Below are positions 52,934 through 64,000 of a DNA stretch of 64,000 bases, piece after piece; position 1 is the first letter of the stretch; every line of letters starts with the position of its first letter. The position numbers and the translations under genes were made by a program. The DNA comes from Chrysomallon squamiferum. Taxonomy: Eukaryota > Mollusca > Gastropoda > Neomphalida > Peltospiridae. The notes under the pieces were generated by a model. It was given only the letters and a program-made list of their open reading frames with translations, made no database searches and was not told the origin of the DNA. Location of the stretch: NCBI GenBank assembly GCA_012295275.1, contig CM022678.1, positions 2,699,781 through 2,763,780 of the forward strand. The letters run 5' to 3'.

Positions 52934-55900
52934 GTATGTTCAGTGTTTGTTTGTCTGTGCCTTCTCTTAATGCATATTTATGATAAAAAATGTTGTTATA
53001 ATAGCTTAGTTTTTAATTTAGAAGAAAAATTAATATTTTGAATGCATATTTTATTATACGTTTACTTATCTTTTGTTTTTATTTAATTATTTGTGTAGAA
53101 TCTGTTGGTTTGTTTATTTGTTTTTTGTTTTTCATTAATTAATTTATTTATTTATATATTTTTATTCATGAGTTACTAACTTTCTGTACTGCCATTAATC
53201 TCTTTCAAACTTAACACATCCTGTTTTGAAAATGGTTCTCTCTCACATTACATTTCATCTTTCTTGCAGATTCTGCTGGGTATGAAAACACACAAACTTC
53301 AGAACATGACAAAATGACAAAAACTGAAATCTTTGATTCTGGAGCAAATTTAAAAATTGTCATTTCTCAAGGTGACATTTTCAAATCAGGCACAGAGGCA
53401 CTAGTTACAGGAGAAAACTTCTGGCTTTACCCAGTGAGCCAAGAATGTCAGACTCTCTGTAGGATGAAGGGGATGTCAACTTATGACTGGAAATCACGTC
53501 TGAAAACAAAATACGATATTTATGAAACTGAAGTTTGTGCTTTTTCAAAACATGTTTTCCATGCCATTGTTCCACATTATTATGATTATTATAATTATGA
53601 CTTTAGAAAATGGTTAGAGTTGATGCAGATTTTGTACGAGAATGTTGTAAAAAAGGCTGATTATTATTCTGTTACTTCAGTAGCCATGCCTCTTCTCAAA
53701 GCTGGTACGTACACATGTTCTTTATCTTTCAAAACATTTATAAAAACTGTAATTAATTTACTATTTTCAATTATTAATAAAATTATACTAAGAATAAACT
53801 CATTTGTTGTTTATTAGAAAATTAAAATAAAAAATAAAAGTGAAATAACCAATTCAGGACAGAATCTGTAGTAAAATTCTTTTGAAAAATATATATTTTT
53901 AATCATGTTCAATTTAAATGTCAGTATTTTTTGTTATCTTAAAACATGAATTTAATTAACTACAAAATGTTCAGATGTCCACAACTTGTGAAAAATTGTT
54001 AGTTTTCAGTTATGTATTTATATAGATGTCATAAATTCAAGTACTTCATTTATTTATTTAATTTATTTATTTTTTTAAATTTATTTATTTGTCATATTTT
54101 ATTTATATATACTGTGCCAAACAAGTTTAGCAATTACATACAAGGTGTAAAATACAGACAACCTGTACACATTATTTCACTGATACAGTATTTTTCTGAT
54201 TGTTGGAGTTGTGATATAGTACTGTCAGAACACGAAAGTGCTGAGCGACGTTGTGTACTAAGCAGATGTTAATAAGTTTGGCCAAAGTTCAAGCATTGAC
54301 AGACATTCACTGAACTGATTTGTTCTCCATTAAGCCTGGATGGTGACCCATTACAACAAGATACATTTATTCTTTCATTTTCGTATAACGTTGGTTCAGT
54401 GCATGATTTAAGTACATCCCTACTGCACGCGCTTCTGCACATGTAGTACACATGGCTGCGTGCGATATGACAAAAGGTCTTCCTTTCAATACCAACTAAC
54501 ACTTTTACCAAGTTTTATCACTCTATTTTAATTTATTTGGAAGCAACAGTCATTTACAAAAACTTGCTAAACTTTTTTGGTTCAGTATATTTCAGTAAGT
54601 ACTAAGTATTTTTTATTTTACTTTATTATTATTTTTTTTAATTTTTATTATTATTATTTTTTTTATTATTTTTTTTATTATTATTATTTAAACTACATAT
54701 CAACAATTAACTACAAAAGCTCTCGATTCAGATAAAGTTCCACTAGGACACGCTGTTGATGCTGCAGTGCAGAGTTTAGTCAAAGTGACGTCACGACATC
54801 TGACAGACATTCACATTGTTGTAACTGAAGACAATGTTTTTCAAAAGTTAGTCAGCTCTTGTCAAAGAGAATTAAAACCAGCACAAAAATCTGATTTCCT
54901 GAATACAACAAAACACTATGTGGGAACAGTAAAGGACACAGACGGTACAACAAGGATTATTCATGGTACAACAGAGGATACTGAGGGTACAAGAGGAAGC
55001 TTTCAGAATACAACTGAGGATACTGTGGGTACAAGAGGGAGCTTTCAGAATACAACAAACGATACTGTGGGTACAAGAGGAAGCTTTCAGAATACAACTG
55101 AGGATACTGTGGGTACAAGAGGGAGCTTTCAGAATACAACTGAGGATACTGTGGGTACAAGAAATAAGAATAATTTTGAGGATTTGTGGGTACAAGAGGG
55201 AGCTTTCAGAATACAACTGAGGATACTGTGGGTACAAGAGGGATTTTTCTATAACCTGAGGATACTGAGGGTAAAGAGGGAGCTTTAGAATCAATTTGTC
55301 TATGGAAAGAGGGAACTTTATAATCAACTTGGATACTGTGGGTAAAAGAGGGACTTTTCATATCTATTTATCTATAGAAATAGGGAACTTTCAGAATCAA
55401 TTTGTCTGTACAAAAGGGAGCTTTTAGAATCTACTGATTTGTCAATAAGGAAATTTCAGAATAAACTGAGGATTTGGGTACATAGGGATTTTTCAGAATC
55501 AAATTTGGGTAAAGAAAGAGCTTTCAGAATACATTCTAGGATACTGAGGGTACAAGAAAGTTTCAGAATATAACAAACGTATTTGAAGGAGCAGAATACA
55601 ACCGATGAAACTGAGGGTATCTAAAGGAGCATTCAAGGTACAAATAAAAGATGTAGATGAAGAAAACCAATAATTAACCCAGAACAGGAAACAACAGTCA
55701 GCATGTCTGTAAGTTTATATTTAGTAATTGTCTCTACAGAAATAAGTAATTTTGTATTTAGTACTTTTCTATAGAAATAAGTAATTTTATATCTTCTATT
55801 TCACTATAGAAATAGTAACATTATATCTAATATTTGTCTACAGAAATAAGTAACATTATATGTAGTATTAGTCTATAGGAATAAATACTTTTATATCTAC

Positions 55901-56211
55901 TATTTGTCAATAGAAATAAGTAACTTTATATGTAGCAGTTATTTGATTTAAGACTGTTTATATTATCTTGTATTTGTCTACAGAAATAAGTATGCCATCC
56001 TGAATAAACTCTATGTTTATGAGAATTAAGTAAAAAAAGACATTCTAGTATAGTTCTACTGAATTAACTAAATTTATAGGTATGAATTAGTCTCAGTGGT
56101 TTATCAAACATGGTGTTTTGTGTATTAGTGTGTCCTTCTAAAATATCCTTTCTTGTTACAACAACTTTCAACTTAAGTTTTTTTTTCATTTGCAATGATT
56201 CTTAAAAGCTA

Positions 56212-56270
<59 letters not shown>

Positions 56271-57657
56271 ATTTTTGTTTAATTGTCAGACATTTCAGTG
56301 ACTAGCAACGGTAACCTCGACATGTCAAGGTCATCACAAGGTCAGGAAGCACAGACGAAGTTCACAACCAAGTGTGGACTGGATGTTGTTGTTTCTTGTG
56401 CTGATATATTTGAGTCTGGTGCCGAGGCTTTGGTTACCAGTGAGTCTCTGGGTTTCTCTAATCCAAGTGTTGTAACTAAACAGTACTTAGAGAAAGAGGG
56501 AATAACTGAAGAAAAGTGGAAAAAGAGTTTGAAAGATGGGTATGGAGGTACTGAATGGTGGAAACTCTATGAAGCAGGACAACCCCAAAAAGTAAAATTC
56601 AAACATGTTTTTCATGCGGTTTTTCGAAGTTACACCAATGATTATTCCTGGAGTTTGGATGTAAAACAAGTGTTTGAAAATACTGAGAGAAAAGCAAGAG
56701 AAAAAGGATTAACTTCCATAGCAATGCCAATTTTTAAACGTGGTAAGTAAAGATCATTTGTTTTGTTTTGTTTGTAAATATGACATATCAGTATGGTATT
56801 TACTTATTTAGTTCTAGTATGATATTTATTTATTTGTTAGTTTGTTTGTTTGTTTAATTATCTTTATTGTTAATTATTTATTTATTTTTAATTTTATTTA
56901 AATTTTTTATTTTTTTTATTTATTTTTTATCATCATTTAAAATCATTTTGTATATTTGTTTTCAATATCATATAGTAATAGTGTTACCACTGTTTGTTCA
57001 TTGAAAAGAGAACTGTTAAAACAGTTAAGATAAAGTTTCAAATTTACAACAAAACAAAAATGACAAAGAAAATTTAAATACAGATAATTGATACATTGAT
57101 GATTTTTAGACAGAGTAGAAGAAGATGTAGCAATACAGACAGTAATTAAGTGTCTGAGCAGTCTACAAACATCATCCTCACTTAAAACAATCAACATTGT
57201 GACATCAAGACCAGACAAATTTCAAAAGATTTGTGAGGCCTGCTTGAAAACACTTTCTCTGAAGAATGAAAATATTGGTGTTGGTGCCAAACCTAAAACC
57301 AGTACATCAAGATCCAGCTCCAGACATGCATCAAGTGTCACCAATTCTGCATCAAGTGTCAAATGCAGTGACAATGTCACTAATTTTGTAACAAATGTCA
57401 CATGGACTGACAGTGTCACTAATTCTGCATCCAGTGTCACATCCAGTGACAGTGTCACTAAATCTGCATCAAGTATGATAAAAAGAGGAAATAGTGTCAC
57501 AGCAGATGGATCTAGTTTTGTCTCAAGTACAAGTAGAGTTACCATGGATGGATCCAGGCTTGCAAGAAATGGATCAGGTGAGTCACACTGGAAAATGTGT
57601 TTTTATTTCTGTGTGTCTGTGTTTCTATCTGTATTTCTGTCTGTTTGTCTTTGAGGA

Positions 57658-57692
<35 letters not shown>

Positions 57693-57836
57693 TGGTGTGT
57701 GTTACAGGTATGACTTTGTGTTGGTGTTTTATTAATGGCTATGATTTACTGTGTATGAGGAGGTTCTTCTAAAAGATCCTTTCCTGCTAATAATGTTCAA
57801 CATGATTTTGTTGTCTTATTGGTATGTTTCTTATTA

Positions 57837-57899
<63 letters not shown>

Positions 57900-60800
57900 T
57901 ATTTGTTTAATTTTCAGACACTTCACTGACAAGCAATGGTAACATGTCAAGGTCATCACAAGGTCAGGAAGCACAGAAGGAGTTCACAACCAAGTGTGGA
58001 CTGGATGTTGTTGTTTCTTGTGCTGATATATTTGAGTCTGGTGCCGAGGCTTTGGTTACCAGTGAGTCCCTGGATTTCTCTAATCCAAGTCCTTGTAACT
58101 AAACAATACTTTGAGAAAGAGGGAATAACTGAAGAAAAGTGGAAAAACAGTTTGAAAGATCAGTATAGAGTTACTGGACAGGGGAAACTATATGAAGCAG
58201 GACAACCCCAAAAAGTAAAATTCAAACATGTTTTTCATGCAGTTTTCAAAGTTACTATAATAATTACTGGAGATCAGATGTGAAAAGTGTGTTTAAAAAT
58301 ATTGAGATAAAAGCAGAAGAAAACAGATTGTCTTCCATAGCAATGCCCATTTTTGAATGCTGTAAGTGAATTTTTTTTTTTTTTTTTGTTGTTGTAAATA
58401 TGACATACCAAGATTATGTCTTAAGTATGAATTATTGTTAAATATCTGTTATTTATTTATTTGTTTGTTTGTTTATTTCTTAGTTTGTTTGTTTATTCAT
58501 CATCGTTGTTAATGTGTTTTAAATATTTAATTAATTAAAAAACCAATTATTTATTTATTTTAAATATTTATTTAATATGTTTATCTTCTTTAAATTTTAT
58601 ATATATATATTTTTTTTTTCATCGTTGTCATCATATAATAATAGTAATACTGCTCTTTATTAACTGAAAAGAGAACTGTTTATAACAATTAAGATGAAGT
58701 TTAAAATGTACTACAAAACCAAAATCAAAAAGACTGTTTAATTCATAATTGATACATTGATGATTTTCAGCTGGAGTTAAAGAAGATGTAGCAATACAGA
58801 CAGTAATTGAGTGTCTCAGCAGTCTACAAACATCATCCTCACTTAAAACAATCAACATTGTGACATCAGCACCAGACGAATTTCATAAGATTTGTGAGGC
58901 CTGTTCGAAAACACTTTCTCCGAAGAATGAAAAAGTTGGTGTTGGTGCCAAACCTAAAACCAGTAAATCTAGATCCAACTCCAGTCATGAATCCAGTGTC
59001 ACCAAACATGGATCAAGTTTTATTAAATCTGCATCCAGTGTCACATGCAGTGACAGTGTCACTAATTCTGTATGGAGTGTCACTAATTTTGTATCCAGGA
59101 CTAATTTTGTATCCAGTGTCTCTAATTCTGCATCAAGTATGATAAAAGGAGGAAATAGTGTCACCCAGGATGGATCCAAGCTTGCAAGAAATAGATCTCG
59201 TAAGTCACACTGGAAAATACGTGTGTCTGTGTGTGTGTATGAATATTTGTGTTTAGTGTTATGTATGCATGTGTATGTGTGTATGTATGTGTGCATGGAT
59301 GTGTGTGTGTGTCCCTATAATGTGTCTATGAATGTGTATGCATGAAAATAAGTACTTTTATATGTATGTTTCTCTGTGTTTGAGCATCTACATTTGTACA
59401 TATGTTTGTGTTTCATAGTTATTATTTTTAAAGTAACTTTATTTTTTTTCTATAAATAAAAGGGTTATGGAAAATATTGTTCACATTCTAGGGACATAAA
59501 CATTTTAAAATAGCCATAACTGTCAATTTAAATATGTAATAATCTACATCTTCTACTGATTTAAATATATCATAGTCTACTTCTTTTGTTGTAGGTGAAA
59601 CATCTACTACCATGACTGAACACACACTTCCAAATGACTTCAAGTTTATCATACATCTTGGTGACATTCTTAATGTTCATGCTGATGCAGTAGTTACTGG
59701 AGAAAGTCCTTATTTGAGCATCAAGAGTTTTGTTACAGATGCTCTCTGTAAACGGGGAGGAATTCGTTTTAATGAGTGGAGAGATGATCTGCTTCAAAGA
59801 TATGGGACACTCAAATATGGAAAAGTTTACGAAAGTTATTTATATTCTACAACTGATTTACCATTTAAATACAGCTTCAATGCCATAATGTATGTTTACA
59901 GAAGTGGAAAAGATGAACAATGGGCAACTGGAATGAATGAAATCTATACAAATATTGTGAAAAAGGCAGAAGATGTCTCTGCTACTTCTGTTGTCATGCC
60001 TCTGCTTGGAAGTGGTAAGAAAATAAAATAAATAAGTAAAACATCTGTCAGAAGTAAATATATAAATAATGAAATAAATAAAGTAAATTAATAAACGGAA
60101 TAGTTATTACAATATTTCAGTTGCAGCTGGTTAATTAATTATCAGTCTGGTTTTTTTTTCTGTTTATGGGAGAGTGCACAGAAATGATTTCTTACAGCTA
60201 ACTGAATGAGCTGAATTTCTTGTGTTAACATCTGTGTAGCTGTCAATGTTTCGATAGTTAAGTAACAGAATGATGACTTTTAACTGTAGATGAAAAAGTA
60301 AAATATTATAAATGTATATGGAGTGTTTTTTTCTTTAACAGGCCGGGCTGGGGTTCCTGCTGAGCTGACAATTAAAGTTTTGCTGAATTCTTTGACAATG
60401 TTGTCTTCACACCGTTTGAAGGAAATTCATCTTGCCGTCATGGACGAAAAATTATTCAAGATGGTTGACGACGAATGTAAACAGCTAACAAACAATGCTA
60501 AAAGTGATCAGATTGAAAGAGATTTTGACGATGATGGTAAATTAAAGTTTTTCTATTTCAATATCGTTTTTTAATTGTTTCTCAAAAAAATGTTCATGCA
60601 AGTGTTAAAAGGATGTATGTGTAGAATAAACAAAGAAAAATAGAAAGATAATGTAAACAGAGAACTGAGACTGTAACAATAAGCAGTAAAAACAACAGTC
60701 CTCTTTAGTCTTCTGATATTTTCTGCTAAACAATCCCTCTTTACAATATAAGTAATCTTTACCCAAAGAGTGCCTCATTGTCTCAGCCAGGGGGAGTAGG

Positions 60801-61086
60801 CCCCCCTAATCACTGTAGAGTCAAGTGAAATGGACCAGATTCTCCCCTGCCCTACATTTGTGCCCAGCTTACAAGAGCTGGCTTCTTGTAAAATACACAA
60901 TGTGAGAAACAACATCACTATGTTAATTTGTTTTAATTAATTAAACCAAAGCCTAAAACATAAAATTTCTTTGCAATTTGTAATTTTTGTTTTTGTTAAT
61001 TGATTATTTTGAAACTTAATACTTTTTAAAATTTATTTATTTATTTTTTTTATTTATATTATAATTATTTTTTCAATTTATTTATT

Positions 61087-61146
<60 letters not shown>

Positions 61147-63304
61147 TTATTTTATTATTTATTTTTTTTTTTTTATTTATCAAAGGCTGAAGATGCATTT
61201 TGACAAAACATCAACACAAAGCAGTTTTAGGTAATGTACTTGATTCTGTTATATTTTTTTCAAATACAGCAAACATATTTTATATGTTTTTACAGACGAA
61301 CCAAGCCATGGACACATGTCACTTAAAGCAAAGGCTGATTTGACTGAACCTAAACGTATGAAGTCAAAATATGATTCACAAGATGGAAACACTGCTGAAA
61401 CGTGTCCTATCTGCATGGATGTCATCAGCAAACCAGTAAAACTTTCTAAATGTGGCCATGTATTCTGCAAGGACTGTATTCAACGATGTTTTAAAGAATT
61501 CAAGCCTGTGTGTCCCAGTTGTAACACCATATATGGAGAACTCTCAGGAAACCAGCCAGAGGGTCACATGTCACATGAAATTGACCACTCAAGCAGTCTG
61601 CCTGGTCATCCTGGTTGTGGAACTATTATCATAACATACGACTTCCGTGGTGGTGTTCAAGGAGTCAGTACTAATCTCACTCTCTCTCTCTGTCTCTGAA
61701 ACAATTGCTTGAGTTATTTCACAAGTTAAAACAGACAAAATAATTTAGATTTTTCATTTAAATAGTCATTTACTTTAGAGAATACTGTTTAAAAAAAAAA
61801 ATTATTTTTATTATAGTGTTAGTATTTCTTTGTCATTATATATTTCTATATGCTTTTTTTTTTTTTTAGGTAATTTTATTTATTTTATTTTTTTGTTGTG
61901 TATATTTAATAATTGATCTTTTCCTTTCATCTTTGCGTGATCATCACTTTCTTCACTTTCAGTCCTCACATCCCCACCCTGGTCGCAGGTACCATGGTAC
62001 CACCCGACGAGTGTACCTCCCTGCCTCACCCGAGGGTAAAAAAGTACTCAGGCTGCTGCAGGTCGCGTTTAAACGTAAACTGACTTTCACCATTGGACGA
62101 TCGTCAACTACCGGAAGAGATGATGTCATAACATGGAACGATATTCACCACAAGACAAGAACTGATGGAGGAGCAGATAGGTAAGAAATGTATTTTTTTT
62201 AAATATATATAAGTATGTGATATGAAATGTATTTTAAACTTATATAAACATGAGAAAATAAATTAAAATTTAAACAATTTTGTTTAAAAATATAAATAAC
62301 TATATGGTACGAAATGTATTTTAAACATGCAAACTTGAGAAAATAAATTAAAATTAATTTTTTTTTAAATATGGTTTATTTTAAAACCCCGATTCTCGCA
62401 GTTTATTGCTCACCCTTACTAATTTGATGTGTTCCGTAAATAGTAATTGATGCACTTTTGTTAAACAGTATTTTGTCTACAATTTGAAAGCACATTCAGT
62501 CACACTTTACACACAGCTCGTAGTTGTCTTCTGGTAGTATTTCCTGTCTCCAGACTGAGATATAACATTAATTTCATGTCTCCATACATTAATTTTTCTT
62601 GCAATCTCTATTCCGGCTCACCTTGGCTCTTCTCTGCTCATTAAGGTTAATCTCGTTAATCGCCACTTCTGTTCTTCACACATCTCGTTATCCCCATGTG
62701 TCTAAATTGGCCTTAATTGCTCACGCCATTTTCCCATTTCTGGAAGCAGAATAGAACACCTCACTGCTGACCTAATCTGGAGACTGCCAGTTTTGGGAAC
62801 ATACCTTTTAAATATGCAAACTTGAGAAAATAAATTAAAATATTTTTTTTTTTTTTTTAAATAGCTATATGGTTTAGAAATGCATTTTACACATACATAA
62901 ACATGAGAAAATAAATTAAAATTATTTTTTTTTTTTTTTTTTCTAAATGTAAATAACTATATAGTACTAAATGTATTTTAAACATATGTTAATATGAGGA
63001 AATAAATTAAACATCAAAAAACATTTGAGTGTAGATAAATATATGGTTTATGGTATAAAATTTATATTAAACATGTATGTAAACATAAAGAAATAAACTG
63101 GTAATTAAACTTAAATATATGAAATTTACTACAAACGTGTAATTATTAGGAAATAAACTTTAAAAAAAAACAGAGGTTTTTCAGATGGCTTTAATTTAAC
63201 AGTATTTCAAATTGTTTTTCAGATATGGATATCCCGATCCAACCTATCTCTCTCGTGTTAAATCTGAGCTTGAAGCAAAGGGAATTACTGAAGCGGATTT
63301 GTGA
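50669..63304 (+). CDS. Copy C: multi-macro-RING-DTC protein (largest paralogue)
   Basis: Thirteen exon candidates: 50656-51086, 52709-52933, 53270-53704, 54732-about 55230, 56290-56742, 57110-57577, 57918-58361, 58771-59199, 59595-60014, 60342-60536, 61296-61663, 61963-62180, 63223-63304. They encode macro modules I to V (two exons each), then RING and DTC. All macro exons are phase 1 at both ends. The fourth exon's 3' end is uncertain because it runs into a 39-bp repeat. Module IV has a frameshift and would have to be skipped. The RING-DTC end is intact and stops at 63302-63304. It may be one gene, or two (50.7-55.3 and 56.3-63.3 kb); the second half has an ATG at 56322 but no separate copy of the promoter block, which favours one gene. 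A macro-rich Deltex-type ubiquitin ligase is the expected product. Confidence 0.7.
51690..52010. repeat. About 45-bp tandem repeat in copy C intron
   Basis: Units of tttatacaatactgcaatca and ttattatttgtaatatttact, six or so copies, between the two exons of module I. Confidence 0.85.
53270..55288 (+). CDS. Copy C macro module II with 13-residue repeat tail
   Basis: Exon 53270-53704: [38 protein letters not shown] and [10 protein letters not shown]. Exon from 54732: [19 protein letters not shown] and [10 protein letters not shown], then after the fold a tandem 13-residue repeat ([13 protein letters not shown]). The repeat is in frame for about six units, then shifts near 55175, and the open frame ends at 55288. 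Every repeat contains a phase-1 GG|GTACAAG potential donor. The true exon end is not determined. Confidence 0.65.
54944..55290. repeat. 39-bp coding minisatellite
   Basis: Tandem units of ggtacaagagggagctttca followed by gaatacaactgaggatactgtg. The first units are multiples of three and in frame; later units lose bases. Decayed units continue to about 55640. Confidence 0.9.
55660..56160. other. Intron with 'tctacagaaataagtaa' repeats before module III
   Basis: Degenerate copies of tatctagtatttgtctacag and aaataagtaa, followed by a cttagtctcagtggtttatc-like segment. The same order is present at 24270-24540 and 40840-41240. It marks the shared intron upstream of every macro-1-type exon. Confidence 0.7.
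56216..56266. repeat. (CT)n tract before module III acceptor
   Basis: About 25 CT units ending about 20 bases before the acceptor CAG at 56287-56289. Confidence 0.95.
56290..57577 (+). CDS. Copy C macro module III plus Ser/Thr linker
   Basis: Closely similar to macro 1 of copies A and [30 protein letters not shown] and [10 protein letters not shown] in 56290-56742, then [15 protein letters not shown] and KTINIVTSR in 57110-57577. The linker is the longest of the set, with extra SSVT/DSVT motifs. Both exons are open. Confidence 0.8.
57841..57895. repeat. (CT)n tract before module IV acceptor
   Basis: About 27 CT units ending about 20 bases before the acceptor CAG at 57915-57917. Confidence 0.95.
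57918..59199 (+). pseudogene. Copy C macro module IV, frameshifted first half
   Basis: The exon 57918-58361 matches module III, but one extra base near 58090 (agtccttgtaac versus agtgttgtaac) puts a TAA in frame at once. A second indel lies near 58245. Its total length (444 bases) is in frame relative to module III (453), and both splice sites survive (the last exon base is T, not G). The partner exon 58771-59199 is open (linker SSVT, DSVT). Skipping both exons would preserve the reading frame. Confidence 0.75.
59595..60536 (+). CDS. Copy C macro module V
   Basis: Equivalent to macro 2 of copies A and [31 protein letters not shown] and VVMPLLGSG in 59595-60014, then [17 protein letters not shown] and [13 protein letters not shown] in 60342-60536, with a short acidic end (ERDFDDDG). 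NAAN is replaced by TGES. Confidence 0.85.
61080..61180. repeat. TTA microsatellite before the copy C RING exon
   Basis: Tandem att/tta units. A shorter equivalent lies at 28000-28080 in copy A. Confidence 0.85.
61296..63304 (+). CDS. Copy C RING finger and intact Deltex C-terminal domain
   Basis: Exon 61296-61663: [20 protein letters not shown] with full C3HC4 spacing, then GNQPEGHM and GTIIITYDF. Exon 61963-62180: [37 protein letters not shown], and [12 protein letters not shown], the signature of the DTC fold. Exon 63223-63304: [20 protein letters not shown] and a stop. Of the cluster members in this window, only this one retains the complete DTC. Human DTX3L has the same order and close wording ([16 protein letters not shown]). 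The DTC recruits ADP-ribosylated substrates and NAD. Confidence 0.9.
62384..62805. other. Complex-sequence block inside copy C DTC intron
   Basis: A block of about 420 bases of balanced composition (from accccgattctcgcag to gttttgggaacatac) interrupts the AT-rich intronic array and has no counterpart in copy A. No open frame recognised. It is probably an insertion; the family is unknown. Confidence 0.5.
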
Positions 63305-64000
63305 GGTAAAAAAAAAAAAAAAAAAAAAGTTTAAGAAAAAGAAGATTAAATGAAAGAATCAAAAAAAAATAAAAAAATAAAGTAAAGAAAAATTAAAACA
63401 TGAAAGAAAGCGATGAAAATAAATCAAAAACGAATAAACAAATATTTGAAAAATAACATGAAAAGAAAAGAAAAGAATAAGGATAAAAATGAAAATAAAA
63501 CATGGCAGAAAGAAGAAATGAAATTACTGACATGTTTCACTTTTAACAATAAGTCTGATGTTACCAACTTTGGGAAATTACAAAAGAAATATCTAATAAG
63601 AAGATAAATAAATTAATTAATTAATTAAATTTATTTATGTATTTATTTTATTTTATTTTATTTTATTTTATTTTATTTTTTTATTTTTGAATTTATATAA
63701 ACATAAACAAAATTTGTAAAACAAGCAGACATTCAGACAAATAAACAAATTTTTTGTAGATTACCAGTCAATTTTTTTTTTTTGACCTCTGTTTTTATTT
63801 TATTTTTTCATTGTTATTTTGTTGGGTTTTTTTATGTACTTACTTTTGTACAAAACTACATAAATATACAAACTATACATACACACATGCACCATTGTAG
63901 AATATATATTTATTATAGCTTAGAATTGTATATGTTTTTAGATACACTTATATATTATTATTTATAATCCTCTGTTACTTGCTTTTAATTTCTACCAGTT
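63305..64000. other. AT-rich 3' flank of copy C
   Basis: A-rich then T-rich low-complexity DNA (ATTTT repeats at 63640-63690). The fused NMD3/TIMM29 fragment that follows copies A and B is not seen before the window ends. No gene seen. Confidence 0.5.

Overview
This is animal nuclear DNA. It is AT-rich, has short exons with GT/AG introns, long homopolymer, TTA, CT and CA microsatellites, and many minisatellites. A SINE-like repeat at about 1103-1376 resembles the short interspersed repeat I know from gastropod and bivalve sequences, so I infer a mollusc (lophotrochozoan). No bacterial or viral gene was seen.

Left third (1-17 kb), conserved housekeeping genes. NMD3 (60S ribosomal subunit export adaptor) lies on the minus strand in 15 recognisable exons, 12674 down to 2578. 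About 32 residues of coding sequence are missing between 5981 and 7473. TIMM29 (mitochondrial TIM22 complex subunit) lies divergently on the plus strand, 13903-14511, sharing a 1.2 kb intergenic promoter region. A Ser/Pro/Tyr-rich orphan protein follows on the minus strand, 15677-16687.

Middle and right (19-63 kb), a cluster of divergent macro-domain genes. A single-macro gene with a long basic Ser/Arg-rich tail (19902-21989) comes first. Then three tandem paralogues follow, each behind a near-identical promoter block at 23.4, 39.9 and 48.9 kb. Copy A (24.6-31.6 kb) encodes two macro domains, a RING finger and a Deltex C-terminal (DTC) domain, but a 2-base difference from copy C breaks the DTC frame. 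Copy B (41.4-44.3 kb) is an intact two-macro protein with the RING-DTC half cleanly deleted. Copy C (50.7-63.3 kb) has four open macro modules plus one broken one and an intact RING-DTC end. In vertebrates macro domains (PARP9) and RING-DTC (DTX3L) sit in two partner proteins made from neighbouring genes; here they appear as one polypeptide. All macro modules lack the canonical NAAN motif. All macro exon boundaries are phase 1, which permits module duplication or skipping. The promoter blocks carry E2F-, CCAAT-, STAT- and NF-kB-like motifs.

Between the copies, the same junk train recurs: a fused NMD3-exon-1/TIMM29-3'-end fragment, an ACT-rich tract, a decayed repetitive-family ORF, a fragment homologous to the 15.4 kb region in inverted orientation, a short orphan ORF, and a roughly 46-bp minisatellite. 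This shows that the cluster grew by direct duplication of a 16.6 kb unit and a shorter 9 kb derivative.
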